A stretch of 64,000 nucleotides of DNA from an uncultured Sphingopyxis sp. (GTDB lineage: Bacteria; Pseudomonadota; Alphaproteobacteria; Sphingomonadales; Sphingomonadaceae): contig NZ_LT598653.1 of the NCBI RefSeq assembly GCF_900078365.1, forward strand, positions 3,667,501 through 3,731,500. The letters run 5' to 3'. Shown here piece by piece: positions 42,151 through 51,085 of this stretch. The notes below the pieces were generated by a model. The model did not search any database and was not told the DNA's origin. It worked only from the letters and a program-made list of their open reading frames with translations. A program made the translations under genes and the position numbers. How positions within the stretch are numbered: position 1 is the first letter of the stretch; the number at the start of each line of letters is the position of its first letter.

Positions 42151-42939
42151 ATGCGCGAGTCGTCTCACTCTCTCGCCGGGCTGCGCCAACGCATCGCCGG
42201 GATCGCCGCCAGTGGCGGCGTCGAAAGCCGCCCGGCCGAGGGGCGGATGGCGAGCGGAGACGCGCGCTTCGACGCGGCGCTCGGCGGCGGGCTCGCGATC
42301 GGGCGTTGCCATGAATTTTTCGCCGCCGACGCGCTCGACGCGACGAGCGCCGCCGCCTTTGCCGCGCTGGTCGCGCTGCGCACCCCGGGCACGGCGCCGC
42401 TGATCTGGCTGCGCACGTGCGATGCCGGCAGGCGCGGTGGCCGCATCTATGCCCCCGGCATCGCCGAGCTCGGCGGCGATCCCGATCGGTTGCTGCTCGT
42501 CGAGGCCTCCGATCCCAAGATGCTGCTCGCCTGCGCCAATGATGCCGTCCGCTGTGCGGGATCGGCGGCGGTGATCGTCGAAAGCTGGGGCCAATTCCCT
42601 TTGCTCGATCTCACCGCGGGGCGACGCCTCGCGCTCGGCGCGCGCGACGCGGGCACGGCCCTGTTGATGCTGCGCCTGAACGCGGCCCCGGCGCCAAGCG
42701 TCGCCGAAACGCGCTGGAGCGTCGCCGCCGCGCCCTCGCGCGCGCTCGAGGCCGACGCCCCCGGCGCGCCCGCCTTCGATCTCGAATTGCTGCGCTGGCG
42801 CGGCGGCCCCGCGGGGACGCGCTGGCGACTGGACTGGAACCATGACGAAAAACGCTTCGAAGACGCGGCGCTATCTGGCGCTCTTCTTCCCCTTCCTGCC
42901 CGCCGAACGATGGCTTCGCGCGGCGCCGCGGCCGCCTGA
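42151..42939 (+). CDS. imuA: ImuA, accessory protein of SOS mutagenesis
   Basis: A 262-residue RecA/SulA-like protein of the damage-inducible mutasome. Recognisable ImuA parts are LAGLRQRIAGIA, FDAALGGGLAIGRCHEFFA, WLRTCDAGRRGGRIYAPGIAELGGDPDRLLLVEA and RWRLDWNHDEKRFEDAALSG. No complete Walker A is present, as usual for ImuA. The ATG at 42151 follows the LexA box by 5 bp. The 3' end overlaps imuB by 98 bp, giving tight coupling. With ImuB and DnaE2 it is expected to carry out error-prone translesion synthesis. Confidence 0.93.
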   Translation: MRESSHSLAGLRQRIAGIAASGGVESRPAEGRMASGDARFDAALGGGLAIGRCHEFFAADALDATSAAAFAALVALRTPGTAPLIWLRTCDAGRRGGRIYAPGIAELGGDPDRLLLVEASDPKMLLACANDAVRCAGSAAVIVESWGQFPLLDLTAGRRLALGARDAGTALLMLRLNAAPAPSVAETRWSVAAAPSRALEADAPGAPAFDLELLRWRGGPAGTRWRLDWNHDEKRFEDAALSGALLPLPARRTMASRGAAAA

Positions 42940-44380
42940 CACGCCGCTCGTCTTCGCCGAGAAGGCGCGCGGCGCGATGCGTCTCGCGAGCGTCGATGCG
43001 GCCGCGCTCGCGGTCGGGCTGCGTCCGGGCATGCCGCTCGCCGATGCGCGCGCGCAGGTCGGCGAGCTCACGGTCGTGCCGCACGATCCGGTGCGCGATG
43101 CGGAATGGCTCGACCGGCTCGCGCAGGGCTGCGCGCGCTACACGCCGCTCGTCGCGCTCGATGCGCCCGACGGGCTGATCCTCGACATCGCGGGCGCCGC
43201 GCATCTCTTCGGCGGCGAGACGGGGCTGATCGCCGACATCGAGATGCGCTTCGCGCGGCTCGGCATGACGCTCCGTCCCGCGCTCGGCCCGACCGCCGAC
43301 GCCGCGCGCGCGCTCGCGCGCCATCAGGCGCGCCCCGCCCCCGACGAAGCGGGCGCGATCCGCCGTCTGCCCGTCGCCGCGCTCGAACTCGATCCCGAGG
43401 CGACGACCGCGCTCATGCGCGCGGGATTGAAGACGATCGGCGACCTCGCGAGCCGCCCGATGGCGAACCTCGCCGCGCGCTTCGGCGCCGGCGCCGCAAT
43501 GGCGCTGCGCCGCATATTGGGCGATGCGCCAAGCCCGCTCGACCCGCGCGTGACGCCGCCGCCCGTCGCCGCCGAACGCCGCTTCGCCGAGCCGCTCGGC
43601 AGTAGCGCGCACGCGACCAAAGTGCTTGCCGAGCTCGCCGCCGAAGCGATCGAAGAGCTTGGCGAACGCGGCAAGGGCGGGCGTCATTTCCGCGCGACCT
43701 TCTTTCGCAGCGATGGCCTCGCGCGGACGATCGCGGTCGAGACCGGCCACCCGACGCGCGACGCCGGCCTCGTCATACGCCTCTTCGCCGAACGCATGGA
43801 CGGGCTCGCCGACCCGCTCGACCCCGGTTTCGGCTTCGACATGATCCGTCTCGCGGTGCCGCGGCTCGAGGCGCTCGGCGCAAGCCAGCTGGGGCTCGAG
43901 GGCGGTGCCGTGAAGGAGGCCGCGATCGACGAACTCGCCGACCGGCTCGCGACGCGGCTCGGGCGCGGGCGGGTGCGTCGGCTGCGTCCCGCCGACACGC
44001 ATATTCCCGAACAGGCGCAGCTCGAGCTGCCCGCGATCGACGCGCCCGCGCCGCTGCCTTGGCAGGCGCCCGAACCAGGCGAACCGCCGACACGCCCTTT
44101 CCATCTCTTCGACCCGCCGCAGCCGATCGAGGTGATCGCCGAGGTGCCCGACGGCCCCCCGCAGCGTTTCCGCTGGCGCCGCGCCTTTCACGCGATCCGC
44201 CGCTACGAAGGCCCCGAACGCATCGCCGCCGAATGGTGGCGCCGCCGCGACAATGGCGGGCTGACGCGCGACTATTACCGCGTCGAGGACGCGCAGGGCC
44301 GCCGCTTCTGGCTCTTCCGTCACGGTCTCTACGACGAAAAGCCCGACCCGCGCTGGTATATCCACGGGGTCTTCGCATGA
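42842..44380 (+). CDS. imuB: ImuB, inactive Y-family polymerase-like mutasome hub
   Basis: A 512-residue Y-family protein. The N-terminus RRYLALFFPFLPAERWLRAA lacks the catalytic Asp of true polymerases, as expected for ImuB. The palm/fingers and a little-finger region follow, with LAQGCARYTPLVALDAPDGLILDIAGAAHLFGGE and GLKTIGDLASRPMANLAARFG (HhH-like thumb). A possible clamp-binding peptide QLELP lies at about residues 393-397. The C-terminal RRDNGGLTRDYYRVEDAQGRRFWLFRHG is typical. It starts within imuA and ends with an ATGA overlap onto dnaE2. It recruits DnaE2 to the clamp in characterised systems. Confidence 0.95.
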   Translation: MTKNASKTRRYLALFFPFLPAERWLRAAPRPPDTPLVFAEKARGAMRLASVDAAALAVGLRPGMPLADARAQVGELTVVPHDPVRDAEWLDRLAQGCARYTPLVALDAPDGLILDIAGAAHLFGGETGLIADIEMRFARLGMTLRPALGPTADAARALARHQARPAPDEAGAIRRLPVAALELDPEATTALMRAGLKTIGDLASRPMANLAARFGAGAAMALRRILGDAPSPLDPRVTPPPVAAERRFAEPLGSSAHATKVLAELAAEAIEELGERGKGGRHFRATFFRSDGLARTIAVETGHPTRDAGLVIRLFAERMDGLADPLDPGFGFDMIRLAVPRLEALGASQLGLEGGAVKEAAIDELADRLATRLGRGRVRRLRPADTHIPEQAQLELPAIDAPAPLPWQAPEPGEPPTRPFHLFDPPQPIEVIAEVPDGPPQRFRWRRAFHAIRRYEGPERIAAEWWRRRDNGGLTRDYYRVEDAQGRRFWLFRHGLYDEKPDPRWYIHGVFA

Positions 44381-47300
44381 GCGATGCGCCCGAAACCGAG
44401 CCCGGCTTCGCCGAGCTGGTCGCCGCGACCAATTACAGTTTCCTGCGCGGCGCATCGCATCCGCACGAGATGGTCGCGCAGGCCCTCGCCCTCGGCATGA
44501 AAGGCATCGGCATCGCCGACCGCAACAGCGTCGCGGGGGTGGTGCGGGCGTGGGCCTTTCTGAAGGAGCAGCAGGTCAAACAGCCCGAGATGGTGGCAGA
44601 CTTCCGGCTGGTGGTGGGCGCGCGGCTCGTCTTCGCCGACGGCACCCCCGACATCGTCGCCTATCCCGTCGATCGCCAAGGCTGGGGAAGACTGACGCGC
44701 CTTCTGTCGACGGGAAACCTGCGCGCGCAAAAGGGCGACTGCATTCTCCATCTCGAAGACCTGCTCGATCATTGCGACGATCTCCTCCTCATCGCGCTGG
44801 AAGGCGACGAGGAGTTGCTCCGCACCCTCAAAAGCAAGCGACCGAAGTCGGTCTGGCTGGCGGCCACGATGCCGCAATCGGGCGCCGACGCGCGCCGGCT
44901 GGCCGAACTCCAGCGCGTGTCGGCGGCAACCGGCGTTCCCCTGCTCGCGACCAACGACGCGCTTTATGCAACCAGGAAACAGCGCCCGCTTCACGATATC
45001 ATCACCTGCATCCGCGAGGGCACGACGATCTCGAAAGCCGGCAGGCTGCTTCGCGCCAATGGCGAGCGTTATCTGAAAGCGCCCGCCGAGATGAAACGCC
45101 TGTTCGAAGGTTATCCGAAGGCAATCGAAGCAAGCACAAAGCTGCTCGCACGCATCGGCTTTCGCCTCGACGATTTGCGCTACGAATATCCGCACGAGCC
45201 GGTGCCACCGGGATGGAAACCTTTCAACTATCTCCATCATCTGGTGAAGACCGCAGCAGAGAAGCGTTACGGCACGCCTCTCGACCGAAAGGTCCGAAAG
45301 CTGATCGGCAACGAGCTTCGACTGATCAGACGGCGGGACTATGTCTATTATTTCCTGACGGTCTACGATCTCGTCCGTTTCGCTCGCTCTCAGAAGCCGC
45401 CCATTCTGTGTCAGGGCCGCGGGTCGGCCGCCAATTCGATCGTGTGCTTCCTCCTCGGCGTCACCTCGGTCGACCCGATTGAACATAAATTACTCTTCTC
45501 GCGCTTTGTTTCGGCCGAGCGCGACGAGCCCCCCGATATCGACGTCGACTTCGAACATGAACGGCGCGAGGAAGTCATTCAGCATATCTACGACCGCTAT
45601 GGCCGCGAGCGCGCCGCAATCGCGGCGACGGTCATCCACTATCGACCGCGCAGCACGATCCGCGAAGTCGGAAAGGCACTGGGTCTCAGCGAGGACGTCA
45701 CCGCGCGGCTCGCCGACACGAGCTGGGGAAGCTGGGGCGACGAGGTGCCGATCGAACGGCTCGTCGAAGCCGGCCTCAATCCGCACAATGGGGAGATCGA
45801 GCGGCTACACCGCTTCGTTGGTGAATTGCTCAAAGCCCCGCGCCATCTGTCGCAGCATGTCGGCGGCTTCGTGCTGACCGAAGGACCGCTCGATGAGCTG
45901 GTGCCGATTCATAATGCCGCGATGGACGGCCGCACCTTCATCGAATGGGACAAGGACGACATCGATGCACTCGGGTTGATGAAGGTCGATGTGCTCGCGC
46001 TCGGTATGCTGACCTGTATCCGCAAATGCTACGACCTCATGCGCGAGTATGGACTAGGGAATCATACGCTCGAACTCGACATCGATTGCAAGGATCCGGC
46101 TGTTTACCGGATGCTCTGCAAGGGCGACAGCATCGGCGTCTTTCAGGTCGAAAGCCGCGCTCAGATCAACATGCTACCGCGCCTGAGGCCTGAAAAATTT
46201 TATGATCTCGTCGTTCAAGTGGCAATCGTTCGCCCCGGTCCGATCGAGGGGGATATGGTGCACCCCTATCTTCGCAGACGGAATCAAGAGGAGAAGGTGG
46301 ATTACCCCTCCCCTGCCCCTCAGTATCCGCAAGACGAGCTTGTCGATGTTTTGGGCGACACCTACGGCGTTCCCCTGTTCCAAGAACAGGCGATGAAGCT
46401 CGCCATTGTCGCCGCGGGTTTCACACCCGAAGAGGCGAACGGTCTACGCCGTGCGATGGCGACCTTCCGCAATGTCGGGACGATCGACAATTTCCGGGAG
46501 AAGATGGTCGGAGGCATGGTGCGGCGCGGCTACAAGCAGGACTTCGCCGAACGCTGTTTCAAACAGATCGAGGGGTTCGGCAGCTACGGCTTTCCCGAAA
46601 GCCACGCCCAGTCCTTCGCGCGGCTCGTCTATGTCTCCTCATGGATCAAGCATTACCACCCCGCCGTCTTCGCGTGCGGCATCCTCAATTCGCAGCCGAT
46701 GGGCTTCTACGCCCCCGCGCAGCTCGTGCGCGATGCGCGCGAACATGGGGTCGAGGTACGCGCGGCCGATGTCAATGCGAGCGGCTGGGACAATAGTCTC
46801 GAGCGAAGGGACGATGGCAGCCTCGCGCTCCGGCTCGGCTTTCGCCAAGTCGACGGGTTTCGCGAGGAATGGGCGAAACAGATCGTCGATGCGCGTATGA
46901 CGCCTTTCGCCTCGGTCGAGGAACTGGCGCGCCGCGCCAATCTTCCCGCGCGCGCGCTGCGCCTGCTTGCCGATGCCGATGCGTGCCGGTCGATGGGGCT
47001 CGATCGGCGCCCGGCATTATGGGATGCGCGGCGGGTGCGGCAGGGGGTGTTGCCGCTGTTCGGCGCCGCCGGGGCGGACGAGCTGGGGGCGGAGGAGGAT
47101 GCCGCGCTGCCGCCGACGCCGCTCGTCGAGCATGTGCTCACCGATTATCAGACGACGCGCCTGTCGCTGAAGGGCCATCCGATGGCCTTTCTGCGCCGTG
47201 ACTTCGCACGCGAGGGCGTGCTGAGCGCGGCCGGGGTCGCCGCGGCGAAGAACGGGTCGATCGTCCGCACCGCCGGCGTCGTGCTGATCCGCCAGCGGCC

Positions 47301-47649
47301 GGGCAAGGGCAATGCGATCTTCATCACGCTCGAGGACGAGAGCGGGATCGTGAACATCCTGCTGTGGGCGCGCCATTTCGAGCGCCAGCGCCGCGCGGTG
47401 ATGGCGTCGCGGCTGATGCTCGCCGAGGGCGAGGTGCAGCGGAGCAAGGAAGGGGTGATCCACCTGATGGCGACGCGCATCGTCGACCGGACGGCAATGC
47501 TCGACAGGCTGGGGAGCGACCAGCGCGGCGATCCCGACATTTGCCAGGCCGACGCGGCCAAGCCTCCGCAGCCGCCGCGCGGCCATGCGGCGCGGCACGG
47601 CCATCCGCGCAACGTCCGCATCCTGCCCAAGTCACGCGACTTTCATTGA
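44377..47649 (+). CDS. dnaE2: Error-prone DNA polymerase III alpha subunit DnaE2 (ImuC)
   Basis: A 1090-residue C-family polymerase. The N-terminal PHP domain begins FAELVAATNYSFLRGASHPH and contains GIGIADRNSVAGVVRAW. The catalytic palm has QGRGSAANSIVCFLLGVT and PPDIDVDFEHERREEVI. The tail carries an OB-fold (VRTAGVVLIRQRPGKGNAIFITLEDESGIVNILL). It is shorter than replicative DnaE, typical for DnaE2. The ATG at 44377 overlaps the imuB stop. Base composition is uneven: about 57-58% GC in sampled lines near 46081 and 46201 against 77% near 47041, suggesting recombinational replacement of the central part. Confidence 0.96.
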   Translation: MSDAPETEPGFAELVAATNYSFLRGASHPHEMVAQALALGMKGIGIADRNSVAGVVRAWAFLKEQQVKQPEMVADFRLVVGARLVFADGTPDIVAYPVDRQGWGRLTRLLSTGNLRAQKGDCILHLEDLLDHCDDLLLIALEGDEELLRTLKSKRPKSVWLAATMPQSGADARRLAELQRVSAATGVPLLATNDALYATRKQRPLHDIITCIREGTTISKAGRLLRANGERYLKAPAEMKRLFEGYPKAIEASTKLLARIGFRLDDLRYEYPHEPVPPGWKPFNYLHHLVKTAAEKRYGTPLDRKVRKLIGNELRLIRRRDYVYYFLTVYDLVRFARSQKPPILCQGRGSAANSIVCFLLGVTSVDPIEHKLLFSRFVSAERDEPPDIDVDFEHERREEVIQHIYDRYGRERAAIAATVIHYRPRSTIREVGKALGLSEDVTARLADTSWGSWGDEVPIERLVEAGLNPHNGEIERLHRFVGELLKAPRHLSQHVGGFVLTEGPLDELVPIHNAAMDGRTFIEWDKDDIDALGLMKVDVLALGMLTCIRKCYDLMREYGLGNHTLELDIDCKDPAVYRMLCKGDSIGVFQVESRAQINMLPRLRPEKFYDLVVQVAIVRPGPIEGDMVHPYLRRRNQEEKVDYPSPAPQYPQDELVDVLGDTYGVPLFQEQAMKLAIVAAGFTPEEANGLRRAMATFRNVGTIDNFREKMVGGMVRRGYKQDFAERCFKQIEGFGSYGFPESHAQSFARLVYVSSWIKHYHPAVFACGILNSQPMGFYAPAQLVRDAREHGVEVRAADVNASGWDNSLERRDDGSLALRLGFRQVDGFREEWAKQIVDARMTPFASVEELARRANLPARALRLLADADACRSMGLDRRPALWDARRVRQGVLPLFGAAGADELGAEEDAALPPTPLVEHVLTDYQTTRLSLKGHPMAFLRRDFAREGVLSAAGVAAAKNGSIVRTAGVVLIRQRPGKGNAIFITLEDESGIVNILLWARHFERQRRAVMASRLMLAEGEVQRSKEGVIHLMATRIVDRTAMLDRLGSDQRGDPDICQADAAKPPQPPRGHAARHGHPRNVRILPKSRDFH

Positions 47650-47719
47650 GGCAGACGGGCTGCACGGATTGCAGGCGCGCCGGCTTGGGGGTGGGGAGCG
47701 GACGTTAGGTTCCATTAAG

Positions 47720-47847
47720 CCCCTCCCCTTCAGGGGAGGGGCAACGAAGACTTGGCAGCTTGCTGCCTAGTCGCAGTGGGGTGGGGGCCATCGGCCTAGC
47801 GCAAGGCCGATGACCCCCACCCCAACCCCTCCCCTGAAGGGGAGGGG
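47720..47847. repeat. Compound intergenic repeat, copy 2 (uninterrupted)
   Basis: A 128-bp repeat delimited by CCCCTCCCC-TTCA-GGGGAGGGG (47720-47741) and a right hairpin CCCCTCCCCTGAAGGGGAGGGG ending at 47847. The interior is homologous to 3156-3340 without the 64-bp insert. It lies in the 352-bp gap between the convergent dnaE2 and flagellin genes. The left 70 bp of that gap shows nothing recognisable. Confidence 0.85.
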
Positions 47848-47913
47848 CTTTCTTCTCTCTATGTCCGCAACCAGCCGAAAGCTGCCGCGACGACGGATCG
47901 CGGCGCTCGCCCA

Positions 47914-47948
47914 ATAAAAGACGCCCCGGCTGTGGGGGCCGGGGCGTC
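47914..47948 (-). terminator. Rho-independent terminator of the flagellin gene
   Basis: On the minus strand GACGCCCCGGC and GCCGGGGCGTC form an 11-bp perfect stem with a 7-nt loop, followed by TTTTATT. It begins 53 bp after the flagellin stop codon. Confidence 0.88.
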
Positions 47949-48001
47949 GTATCAGGCTATCTAAGGGACCAACCGAATATAGCCTGAAATTTTCGCGAAG
48001 C

Positions 48002-48820
48002 TTAGCGGAGCAGGTTCATCACGCCCTGCGAGCTCTGGTTCGCCTGGGCGAGCATCGCGGTCGATGCCTGCGCCAGAATGCCGGCGGCCGCGAGGTTCGT
48101 CGATTCGACCGAGAAATCGGCGTCTTCGATGCGCGACTTCGATTCCGACAGATTCGTGACGCTCGACGTCAAATTGTCGACAGCCGAAGTCAGGCGGTTC
48201 TGCTGGGCACCCAGGTTGGCGCGTTCGGTCGCAACCGTGTCGATCGCCGTGTCGAGCGTCGCAAGCGCGCCCTGCGCACCCGCTGCGGTCGAGAAGTCGA
48301 GCCCGTCGACGCCAAGCGCCGTCGCCTGCAGATCGGCGATCGTGATGTTCACGACCTGACCCGAGTCCAGACCCGTCTGGATGTCGAAGCCCGCGGCGAC
48401 GCTGCCGTTGAGCAGCACATTGTCGTTGAAGGTAGTACGGGTCGCGACGTCGCCGATCTGCGAAATCAGTGCGGTAACTTCTTCCTGCACCAGCGTACGG
48501 TCGTCGTCGCTCAGCGTGCCCGTCGAGGCCTGCATCGCCAGTTCGCGCATGCGGACGAGGATGTCCGAGATGCTGCCGGCGGCGCTGTCGGCGGTCTGGG
48601 CAAGCGAAATGCCGTCGTTGGCATTGCGGATCGCCTGGGTCAGGCCGCGGGCGCTGGCGTCCATGCGGGTCGCGATGGCGAGGCCGGCGGCGTCGTCCTT
48701 CGCGCTGTTGATGCGCTTGCCGCTCGACAGGCGTTCCATCGCCTGCGACTGCATTTGGTTGGCGACACGCGAATTATTCTGGGCGCGAAGCGCGCTCACA
48801 TTGGTGTTGATGACAGTCAT
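48002..48820 (-). CDS. fliC: Flagellin
   Basis: A 272-residue flagellin composed only of the conserved D0/D1 parts. The N-terminal region is TVINTNVSALRAQNNSRVAN, ERLSSGKRINSAKDDAAGLAI and RNANDGISLAQTADSA. The C-terminal region is SRIEDADFSVESTNLAAAGIL and QANQSSQGVMNLLR. The short middle lacks a D2/D3 insertion. The start has AAGGAA upstream. A strong terminator follows. It is transcribed away from the fliE operon, with a 249-bp shared upstream region containing sigma-54-like promoters. Confidence 0.97.
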   Translation of the reverse strand: MTVINTNVSALRAQNNSRVANQMQSQAMERLSSGKRINSAKDDAAGLAIATRMDASARGLTQAIRNANDGISLAQTADSAAGSISDILVRMRELAMQASTGTLSDDDRTLVQEEVTALISQIGDVATRTTFNDNVLLNGSVAAGFDIQTGLDSGQVVNITIADLQATALGVDGLDFSTAAGAQGALATLDTAIDTVATERANLGAQQNRLTSAVDNLTSSVTNLSESKSRIEDADFSVESTNLAAAGILAQASTAMLAQANQSSQGVMNLLR

Positions 48821-48871
48821 CTTTGTTCCTTTCCGGCCTCGACGGCCATTCCCGTGATGTGAGGGCTCGAG

Positions 48872-48888
48872 GAGCGGTCACGAAGCCA
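48872..48888 (-). promoter_or_regulatory. Possible sigma-54 promoter of flagellin (weak)
   Basis: The minus strand reads TGGCTTCGTGACCGCTC, with GG and GC elements 12 bp apart as in -24/-12 promoters, but the -12 side is a poor match to TTGC. It lies about 50 bp upstream of the flagellin start. Confidence 0.3.
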
Positions 48889-49001
48889 GTAACGGCGAGC
48901 GGCGGCGGCGCTTAAGCCCGGCGCGTCAAAAAAATGCCGGAAGCAGCCGGCCGCCCTCGCCATGGCGATCTAAGCCACGAAAAATATTATATAAATTTTT
49001 T

Positions 49002-49018
49002 TGGCACGAGCTTTGCAT
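49002..49018 (+). promoter_or_regulatory. Sigma-54 promoter of the fliE operon
   Basis: TGGCACGAGCTTTGCAT matches the -24/-12 consensus TGGCAC-N5-TTGC exactly, with correct spacing. The expected start is near 49028, about 42 bp before fliE. A run of roughly 25 A/T bases (48979-49002) lies immediately upstream and stands out in this GC-rich DNA. It may be an IHF or bending site for the distal activator. Confidence 0.88.
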
Positions 49019-49069
49019 TCTTCTTTGTGCGTGCGGCAGACCGCCGCGCAACAGGACGGATGAGAAGCA

Positions 49070-49423
49070 ATGAGCACGATTGACCCGAGCCGGCTGCTGC
49101 AGATGCGCAGTTCGATCCTCAATCAGAATCAGGCGTTGCAGCGCGCCGCCGGGCGCGGCGGCATCGGCGCGGCCGAAGGCGGCGTCGAGGGCGCCGGGGG
49201 AACTCCCGATTTCGGCGCGGCGATCAACAATGCGCTGCAACAGGTCAACGCCCAGCAGTCGAAGGCGAGCCAGATCAGCGAAGCCTATGAACGCGGCGAT
49301 ACGCACGACATCGTCAGCGTGATGATCGAGCGCCAGAAGGCCTCGCTCGGCTTCGAAACCACCCTGCAAGTCCGCAACAAGCTGCTGTCCGCCTATCGCG
49401 ACATCATGAACATGCCGGTGTAA
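49070..49423 (+). CDS. fliE: Flagellar hook-basal body protein FliE
   Basis: A 117-residue rod/MS-ring adaptor. The C-terminal FliE core is recognisable in DFGAAINNALQQVNAQQSKASQ, YERGDTHDIVSVMIERQKAS, LGFETTLQVRNKLLSAYRDI and the terminal MNMPV. The start ATG at 49070 has GAGAAGCA upstream. It is the first gene of the long basal-body/export operon and follows a sigma-54 promoter. Confidence 0.94.
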   Translation: MSTIDPSRLLQMRSSILNQNQALQRAAGRGGIGAAEGGVEGAGGTPDFGAAINNALQQVNAQQSKASQISEAYERGDTHDIVSVMIERQKASLGFETTLQVRNKLLSAYRDIMNMPV

Positions 49424-49426
49424 TCC

Positions 49427-51085
49427 ATGGCCGAAGCACAAATCCTGACCCCCGTCCCCAATTCGAGGGACGATGGCGCCGCGAACCGCCTCCCCGTCCT
49501 TGGCGGCCGCCTCGCCCCCTTCACGCAATTCATCCGCCAGCCCGCCGTCCAGCGCGCGCTGCCCGCGATCGCGATGACTTCGGCGATCGGCATCGCCGCG
49601 CTCGCCTATTTCACGATGCAGGCGGCGCCGCAGGCGCAGCTCTTCGCCGGGCTCGACGACGCCGACAAGGCGGCGGTCGCCGAGGCGCTGCAATCGCAGG
49701 GCATCGCGCACAGCATCGACGCCTCGACCGGCGCGCTGACCGTCGACGCCGACAAGCTGCATCAGGCGCGCATCGCGCTCGCCGGACAGGGCCTTCCCAA
49801 GGCGGCGCCGAGCGGCGACAGCCTGATCGCCTCGCTGCCCATGGGGTCGAGCCGCGCGATCGAGGGCGAGGCGCTGCGCTCGGCGCGCGAAGCCGACCTG
49901 TCGCGCACGATCGAGACGATCGACGCGGTCAAGAGCGCGCGCGTCCATGTCGCCGCCGCCGAACCGAGCCTGTTCGTCCGCGACGATAAGCCCGCCACCG
50001 CGTCGGTGATGCTCACTCTCCAGAACGGCCGCTCGCTCAGCGACGGGCAGGTGCAGGCGATCCGCTTCCTCGTCGCCTCGTCGGTGCCCGGCATGAACGC
50101 CGATCAGGTGTCGGTGATCGACCAGCGCGGCGCGCTGCTTTCCGATACCGCGAGCGGCAGCGACATGAAGGCGTTCCAGCTGCAATTGCAGATCGAGGAC
50201 CGCTTTCGCCGCGCTCTCGACACGTTGCTCGGCCCGATGCTCGGCGCCGGCAATTACACGGTCGAGGTCCACGCCGACGTCGACATGTCCGAAAGCCAGG
50301 CGACGCGCGAAAGCTTCCCCGAGAACGACCGCGCGCTGACCAGCGAACGCATCACCCGTTCGACGAGCGGGACGAGCGCGCCCGCCGTCGGCATCCCCGG
50401 TGCGCTGTCGAACCAGCCGCCGCAGGCGACGACGGTCACCGCCGAGGGGCCGCAGCCAGCCGCGCCCGGCGCCCCGGCGCCCGGCATCGAAAGCAACGAA
50501 AACGCCGCGCGCGCCTATGAGGTCGGCCGCGAGATTTCGGTCACCCATTCGCCGCAGGGCAGGCTGCGCCGCGTCTCGGTCGCCGTCGCGCTCAATCAGG
50601 GCAAGAAGGCGCTGACGCAGGCCGACCTGACCAAGATCGACAGCCTCGTCAAAGGCGCGATCGGCTATGACGCCACGCGCGGCGACCTCGTCGCGATCAG
50701 CCAGCGCCCCTTCGCCCCCGTCGAGAACAGCGAACCGGCCTTTTACGATCAGGGCTGGTTCCTGCCGCTCGTCAAGCAGGTCGGCGCGATTCTCGCCGCG
50801 CTGCTCGCCTTCCTGTTCATCGGCCGCCCGATGATCCGCGCCGCGAAGGAACGCGCCGCCAGGCGCGCCGAACAGAATCAGGAGCTCGAAGCGTCGCTGC
50901 TCGCCGCGACCGACCGCCCGGCGCTCGCCGGCGGATCGAACCATCGCGAAATCACCCTCGAGATGATCGAACAGGCGCCGAGCTATGAAGCGCGCGCCAA
51001 TCTGGTCCGCGCCTTCGTCCGCCAGGATTCGGCGCGCGCCGCGCTCGTCGTCCGCCATCTGATGCAGGAGGGCGCCCGTGCCTGA
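49427..51085 (+). CDS. fliF: Flagellar MS-ring protein FliF
   Basis: A 552-residue ring protein of the inner membrane. There are two transmembrane helices (about 50-70 and 445-465), YscJ/FliF ring-building motifs such as AQLFAGLDDADKAAVAEALQ and KSARVHVAAAEPSLFV, and a cytoplasmic C-terminus (LEMIEQAPSYEARANLVRAF) that binds FliG. It starts 4 bp after fliE and its end overlaps fliG by 8 bp. Confidence 0.96.
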   Translation: MAEAQILTPVPNSRDDGAANRLPVLGGRLAPFTQFIRQPAVQRALPAIAMTSAIGIAALAYFTMQAAPQAQLFAGLDDADKAAVAEALQSQGIAHSIDASTGALTVDADKLHQARIALAGQGLPKAAPSGDSLIASLPMGSSRAIEGEALRSAREADLSRTIETIDAVKSARVHVAAAEPSLFVRDDKPATASVMLTLQNGRSLSDGQVQAIRFLVASSVPGMNADQVSVIDQRGALLSDTASGSDMKAFQLQLQIEDRFRRALDTLLGPMLGAGNYTVEVHADVDMSESQATRESFPENDRALTSERITRSTSGTSAPAVGIPGALSNQPPQATTVTAEGPQPAAPGAPAPGIESNENAARAYEVGREISVTHSPQGRLRRVSVAVALNQGKKALTQADLTKIDSLVKGAIGYDATRGDLVAISQRPFAPVENSEPAFYDQGWFLPLVKQVGAILAALLAFLFIGRPMIRAAKERAARRAEQNQELEASLLAATDRPALAGGSNHREITLEMIEQAPSYEARANLVRAFVRQDSARAALVVRHLMQEGARA

